Shown: one piece after another, positions 58,505-64,000 of the stretch
Layout of the letters: each line of letters opens with the position of its first letter
How positions within the stretch are numbered: position 1 is the stretch's first letter
Assembly (NCBI GenBank): GCA_027625915.1
Contig: JANTQA010000023.1
Location: forward strand, 15,624,001 to 15,688,000
Direction of reading: 5' to 3'
Origin: Anaeramoeba flamelloides
Taxonomy: Eukaryota; Metamonada; Anaeramoebidae
Length of the DNA stretch: 64,000 nucleotides
Notes under the pieces: model-generated
The model's database searches: none
Seen by the model: the letters and a program-made list of their open reading frames with translations, nothing else
What the model was told of the DNA's origin: nothing
Made by a program: the position numbers and the translations under genes

Positions 58505-60153
58505 GTTGTTCTTTTTGTGTTGATTGAAAAATAATTTAAAAAGTTTGTAACTCAAAAATGAGAAAAAAATGTTTTTTTTGTTCTAGAAATGAATCAGACT
58601 GGATTAAAATTTTCAATTCAGTTTTTCTCTGTTTAGAAACAATTGGTTATTTTTGTTAAGAAATGGATGTTTGGGATAGTTTCTTGTCTTTTGTGAGTTG
58701 ATCATCATGTAGGAACTTTTTTTTTTTACATCCAAAGTTATTCGCTTATTTTTCAATTTTTAGTGTTTCTTCATTCGGTAATAATTCCTCTCATCTTTGT
58801 AATATTCTAAAACTAAACTAATACTTAAAGTGATGTGCTGTTATAGATTTTTTTGGTTAAGAGTTTTGGGGATACTTTTTTTTTTGTCTCTTTGAAAATT
58901 TATATTTCTTTAAGATTTTTTTATTTATTAAAAATTTTACATTTTTTTTTTAAAGGGTTTTTAACAGGAGAAATAAAATGAAAAAAATTGAATTTTATAT
59001 AGAAAAAGACTTAAAATGATTTTTACTGAGACGAAAGTTGTTTATTCTATTAAAAATGAATTATTTCGGATATCAAAGAATAAAAATTATTGCATATTTT
59101 TTGAGATTTTCCAATGGTATAATATTATTCCAAAAAACCACTTTTAATCAACATTTTGATGAACTGATAGATCTGGCATTTTTATGGGTATAATTCTACT
59201 AGTATTTGAGATAATAAAATCAAACATAAAATTATATCAAACCTGATTTCTTATTTAAGATTTTCCAAAAAAATCAAAGTAAGTCCATTAGTCGCACTTT
59301 TGTTTCCAATTTGTGATTTTTGTGTTTTAAATTTATCACCTTTTGAATAAATACTTTGGGTACTTGAAACTAATTATTTTTTCAATGTTGTAAATCTTCA
59401 TAGTTGAGGCACAAGTTGATTTGGTGTTGATATGGGACTTAAAACGTCACAAAAAAAAAGTTTAATTCATCCAAATTAACTTGAAATAACATTTTTTAAG
59501 TAAAAAATTTTCTTAGTATAATACTTTAACTTATTGACTCAAAAAGAGTTCTAAATTAAGTAGATCAGAAAAATTTCAAACTTTACCTAATAATACAATG
59601 AATTCACAAAATCTTTCCAAGGCAACTACAGTACTATCTTAAACTTATTTAGAGTTCTAATCACTTTCCTATATGTTGTTATAAAATATTATTTACCAAT
59701 TTCACAAATAAAAAAAGTTTGGATTGAAGAATATAATATTAATAGATATATATATATATATAGTACCTATTTACCACTTATATAACATGATAAATAAAAA
59801 TTTTATTATTAGGATACTCTTTAAAAAACATCACCACTAACTTCACACTTTATTTTTTGTTTCCGTATCAAAAAAAAAAAATGTTATGATGATTTTTTTT
59901 TGAAATGTTTAAAAAAACAAAACTCTCAAAAATTTTTGAAAAGTAATTGTGTAATTTTTCTGTATTTAATTATTTAGAAAGATTTCAAACGAAGATCAAA
60001 GACTAATCTATTTTTTAATAAATAGCATTTAATATTAGTTTTTAATGAAAAATTTCGAATTAAATAGATTATTAAAAATAATTATAAGATTTATTGACAA
60101 GCGATCATTGTGATTAAAAAAAAAAAAAAAACGAATCAATTAATATTATTATT
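58505..60153. other. Intergenic, no gene seen
   Basis: AT-rich DNA between the 5' end of the M3 gene and the 3' end of the lipocalin-like gene. An AT dinucleotide run lies near 59745-59762. Nothing else recognised. Confidence 0.5.
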
Positions 60154-61290
60154 TTATATGTCATATTTTGATTGGTTATAATCATTTGTAATTATTTCAA
60201 AAAAGCATTTGTTTTCGGATTTTAACACATCAACTTTCCCAGATTTTTTTTCTGTAATTCTTAAAGTGAAGGAAGCCTTTGTTGAAATTAATAATTCACG
60301 AACAATTAAATTTTCATTTCTCACTGGAAGTGTAATGAACGAATCTCTTGGTGCACTGATTGTCCCTTGGAATGTTAATTGGCTGGATTGTGTTTGGAAT
60401 ACCCAATCAAACATTTCTGTATATTCGACTGTTGACTTTGCTTTGGATCCTCGATACAAGGAATTCAATCGTATTTCTTTATCTTGGTATCTTAATACCA
60501 TTATAAAAATTCGACGTTTAAATAACCCAACATTGACAACATCAGATAACACTTCGATGCAATTTCTGGGTCTTGAATCAAATCCATAAACCGTGGCATA
60601 AATTCGATTTTTTGGGTAGCTATTCCCCCATGAATGCGTTTGCGAGCCAGTCCATCCGTCAACCTCTAAATCACCAAATTTTTGACTTGAAATTGCACCT
60701 CCAAATAGACAGAATGGAGATGGGCAAACATGAATCATTTTGAAATGTTTTGGTTTATCCTTATAATAAAATTCTTTTTCAAATAGTCTTAATGGATTTT
60801 CAAAACTGGAAAAAGAAAGATCCCAATTTATTTCATTTTCGACTTGTTCGCTATTTTTGAGAATTGTTGATTTATAAACAAAAAAAAATTGAGAAATGAA
60901 TTTAGAAGATTAGTTATAAAATATATTTGCATTATTTGTCAAATTATTAAAAAAATTTAATATTTGAATTTAAAGATATCTATATCTATATACATACATG
61001 AATGCATACGTACATACATGCATACACACACACACACACACACACACATAATATATATATGATGGTTTAAATATATTTTTTCAAAAAAGTCTATTTACTT
61101 ATAACCATTAATTAATAGAGGATCTGTTTCTTGATCGCTATGAAAGCTAAAACCCTCTCCTTTGATATTACCAATAGCCCCGTTTGATGACATTCTTGAT
61201 TTACCAATTTTTATATCAAATTTTGTATTTGAAAATGTTACTTGATTAACAGAAAAGGTTTTTCTAACAACAATGTGTTCATTTAATTTT
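60154..61290 (-). CDS. CrtC/AttH-like lipocalin-fold protein, 3' exons only
   Basis: Exons 61290-61099 and 60850-60154 join in phase 2 (AA plus C gives Asn). The upstream exon begins inside a codon after TTATAG, so at least one earlier exon is missing and was not found up to 64000. Seen: GAIGNIKGEGFSF, INWDLSFSSFENPLRLF, then DLEVDGWTGSQTHSWG, IYATVYGFDSRP and TISAPRDSFITLP. The W-x-GSQ-x-HxWG core and the following strands are those of a family of mostly bacterial, uncharacterised proteins related to carotenoid hydratase CrtC and AttH. A role with a hydrophobic substrate is only inferred. It may have entered by gene transfer from bacteria and then gained introns. Family assignment moderate. 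Confidence 0.6.
60951..61060. repeat. (CA)n / (ATAC)n microsatellites in an intron
   Basis: The intron 61098-60851 carries TACATACATG-type tetramers and about twelve CA dinucleotides near 61022-61046. Confidence 0.85.
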
Positions 61291-61721
61291 CTATAAGTAG
61301 AAAAAAAAAATAAATATTTATATATATATAAACATAAAAAAAAAAAATTAATTAATTAATAATAATTTAGTATTAAAAAAACCTCTTTTTCCGAAAAACT
61401 AGAAGATTATTAAAAATGTTCCATATTATTAAAATATCCTCTATTTTTTTTAAAAAAATCAATTTGTAAGAATTAATAAAATCTTGATTTTGTGAAAAAG
61501 AAGTCAAAAATGAAAAAATAAAAATTTATATAAAAATTTAAGAAATTGCTTGATCTTGCATGATATTTCGTATATACCTTTTTTCACAACTTTACTCTTT
61601 TATTTGTAATTTATGTGGCTTTGCTAAACATAAAAAAAAAAAAAATGGATAATTGCATTAAATTTATTTAAAATTTTGATTTTTCAATAATTTTGGATTT
61701 AAAATAAACTCAATTTTTTAT

Positions 61722-62262
61722 TTTTTAACATTTTTTCCCTGACTGAATTTTCTTTATATTGAGAAAAAGATCAAGTATTTACTTACTAATACTGTGATAC
61801 CGAAACACAAAAGCATGGGAAACTTGAAAATAAAAAACATAAAAAACAAAGGCTAAAAATATCAAGGTTTAAAGTAAATCAGATCAAAAAAAAAAAAAAT
61901 TACAACAATTAAACAACTGATTTCCAAAAGAACATTCATGATCAATTATCAAATTATTAAACCAATCAAAGGTATCATGGATGTGATTTTGGGATGCCCT
62001 TAATTAAAGATAACATTGTGTTTTTTTTAATTTTTTTACCAATTACTTCTTATAAACCCTCCTTTTTAAATTTTTTTTTTTTTCACTTTTTCCTTTTTTT
62101 CTTTTCAAAATTTTGCTTTTTGCTTTTTAACCATTTAAAATTTGGGTATGTCTTTCTCTTGAATAATCGTGAAAACTATGATTTTATACTTAAACCACCC
62201 CTTTCGTAATTTAAGTAAAGGTTAATTTAAAGAGTGTAATTTACACTTTTTCAATAATATAA
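61722..62262. repeat. About 580 bp dispersed repeat, copy 3 of 3
   Basis: It matches 14130-14735 and 46333-46935 (shared CTGAATTTTCTTTATATTG, AACATTCATGATCAATTATC, GATAACATTGTGTTTTTTTT, AATCGTGAAAA, GTGTAATTTACACTTT). The GAAGAAGAGTTACAAAGG block is partly deleted here. Confidence 0.8.
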
Positions 62263-63731
62263 ATAATAAACTCAATTTTTTTTTATGTGCACGAATATTC
62301 GTTAATTTGATGATACTTTGGGTATTATTTTTTATTAAATTTATTTTTTTATCTTTACCTTCTTCCCTTTCTATATTATTTTGTACCATCACTCCTTCCA
62401 TTCAATAAAATTAACATGGCCAAGTTTTCTTTTAAACGTAAATGTCTTTAAAAAATACCTTCGTTGTTATTGTTTTTTTAGAAATTATATTCATTTATGG
62501 TTTGCGGTGCCTAGAAAATGAAAAAAAAGATTATCTCGTGTTCGGTGTAAAGTATTGTTATTTTGGTTCTTCGTTGATTGGTCTGTAACAGAGTATGAAT
62601 TTTAATGTTTTTTAAAAAATGTTTTTTGGCAATTTCAATTTAATTATTTTTTTTCTTCCGAAAGCCAAATTTGGGAATGAAAGTATTTTTTTTTTATTTA
62701 AGGGATTTAACCATAACAAAAAAAATTTTTTTCACTATCTTTCCAAAATTCAAAAGTGATCAAAAATCCCAATTATTTATAAGGGTAAAACATTTCGATT
62801 CCGAGTATTTAACGACGACGTTTGCAATTCAAATTCAAAGATTTATGTGTTTTTATCCTGGTTTGGTTGTTGGTAAATCTCTCAAAGTTTTTTCCAGAGA
62901 GATCTAAGAAGTAAAAAATGACAAATTTTTACAAAAAATGTCTGAATTTTCCATACTCGTATCTCGAAATGACAAAGATGGTTGGCAAAAATCGAATTTT
63001 TGAGAAAATAAGTTTTTATATCATTTTTTAAAACCCTTACAAATTAGTGTGGGCTTTCTATGACTTTTTTTTGATTTGTGAGTTAAGATGAGAAGGTTTT
63101 AAAAAATGACATAGAAGGTCAAAAATTAGAAAAGAGAAAAATTTTGGATGAAAAAGTTTGTTGTTTCACAATTATGACATTTTTTGACTAGTGTCTTGGA
63201 TAATTGTATTGGTATTGGATCAAATCCACCAAAATCCACATTTCAAAAAATTGAAAGGATCATTTTTTCTCAACTGACTCAATATTTTTTTTTTTAATAA
63301 AAAAAACTGACTAATTTTGGCAAATATTATTTCGAAAAGATCCTTGAATGCAAAAATCTTCAAAACCTTTCCCACACAACCTCAACCGAATTTATATTGA
63401 CACAACAAATTGGGTTTTGAGAGAAAGGATCCAAATAAAAAAAATTTTATCAAAAAAGCACCAAAAAAATGTGAAGTGCGTTTGGCATGGATCATATTGT
63501 TCCACAACCAATTCTGGGGGATACTCTCCTCTTAGTCATGGTGGAGAGATTTATTCAAGGAAAAACAACAAGAACCAAACAAAAAACAAGAGAAACCCTC
63601 AGCCCCTTTGTCGTGAATTAATCTGATTTAGGAATTACTAGAACAATTAAAGTAACCCAACATTCAAAAATCCTAACAATGTAATCTTCGAAAGTTAGAG
63701 TTGTTTATTGAGAAGTGTTTTTTCAAGATCT

Positions 63732-63956
63732 TCAATTTTTCGTGCAAGAAACTAGTGGTGATTTTTCTTTTTCATTTTCACGTTCCTTAACAAGGTGTTC
63801 GAGTTCACGTATCTCAAAATTTCTTTTTGATTTTTCATTAAAAAAATGACTTAAAATGATTTTTTGAACCAAATTGGAGAATATTTTAAAGATCATGCTT
63901 TCATAATGTAAAAGAGATTGGAGTGTATTGGTTTGAGACAAATTGTTGAATTGCAA
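63732..63956 (-). CDS. Possible terminal exon of unknown gene
   Basis: A 74-residue open frame with balanced composition, helical in look (QSLLHYESMIFKIFSNLVQK then a Lys/Glu-rich end). It could be the last exon of a gene starting beyond the window. No domain recognised and no start or acceptor could be fixed. Chance is a real alternative. Confidence 0.25.
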   Translation of the reverse strand: MQFNNLSQTNTLQSLLHYESMIFKIFSNLVQKIILSHFFNEKSKRNFEIRELEHLVKERENEKEKSPLVSCTKN

Positions 63957-64000
63957 ACGTAGTCGTTAAACTACTTGTGATTTTTTTTTTTTAATTTTTT

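Larger units (their letters stand above)
61291..64000. other. Upstream region, no confident gene
   Basis: Includes the third ~580 bp repeat copy (61722-62262). Less AT-biased stretches near 63350-63630 and 63730-63960 could hold exons, but none could be assigned. Confidence 0.45.

Noticed and set aside
63348-63626. 92-residue plus-strand frame with richer base composition
   Set aside because: No domain or homology recognised, and no conserved pattern on either strand; left unassigned.
1-64000. CRISPR arrays, rRNA, tRNA, LTR elements, Polintons or endogenous viral genes
   Set aside because: No regular repeat-spacer pattern, RNA-gene motif, LTR pair, or capsid or integrase motif was recognised by eye.

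Overview
The window is nuclear DNA of an extremely AT-rich, intron-bearing microbial eukaryote. The content points to a free-living anaerobic amoeboid protist; Anaeramoeba-type metamonads would fit, but that placement is inference. The clues are an [FeFe]-hydrogenase-family protein fused to a diflavin-type flavodoxin, Rab and casein kinase 1 genes, an RGS-RhoGEF-MORN signalling protein, Lys/Glu-rich low-complexity inserts, GT-AG introns from about 100 bp to 4.5 kb, and many small repeats. I saw no rRNA, tRNA, CRISPR array, LTR element or virus-derived element.

Layout. 1-2831 (+): hydrogenase-like/flavodoxin fusion, 5' end outside the window. 6059-10596 (+): Rab24-like GTPase in four exons, with a 3.6 kb last intron full of inverted-repeat elements. 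12377-17515 (-): casein kinase 1 in three exons with a long charged tail. 17.5-23.4 kb: repeats, including a 5'-truncated LINE split by a fold-back element. 23425-24261 (+): membrane-anchored SRP-receptor-beta-like protein whose GTPase motifs are lost. 25.0-26.2 kb: LINE reverse-transcriptase remnant split by a MITE. 28660-30065 (-): Rab8/Rab1-like GTPase in six exons. 32.4-33.5 kb (-): LINE tail with a clear target-site duplication. 33897-36561 (-): long coiled-coil protein. 39057-39362 (+): small coiled-coil protein. 39.4-44.9 kb: repeat-rich. 44885-52652 (-): RGS-DH-PH-MORN protein in three exons. 55388-58504 (-): M3 oligopeptidase with two in-frame stops. 60154-61290 (-): 3' part of a CrtC/AttH-like lipocalin-fold protein.

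Exons were joined by matching reading phase across GT-AG borders and by continuity of conserved domains. All six multi-exon genes joined this way keep a continuous frame, which supports the models; the frame break in the hydrogenase gene is not resolved. Donors are mostly GTAATT/GTTTGT/GTATTT-like and acceptors TAG or AAG. Neighbouring genes form no operon-like unit. The shared themes are membrane traffic (two Rabs, SR-beta-like), G-protein signalling (RGS-RhoGEF-MORN), CK1 signalling and anaerobic redox metabolism.

The non-coding DNA is built largely from short non-autonomous elements: Tc1-like MITEs with TA duplications, a modular fold-back family in four copies, a ~580 bp repeat in three copies, and three LINE fragments. 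Several are nested in one another, and several sit inside and lengthen the introns.
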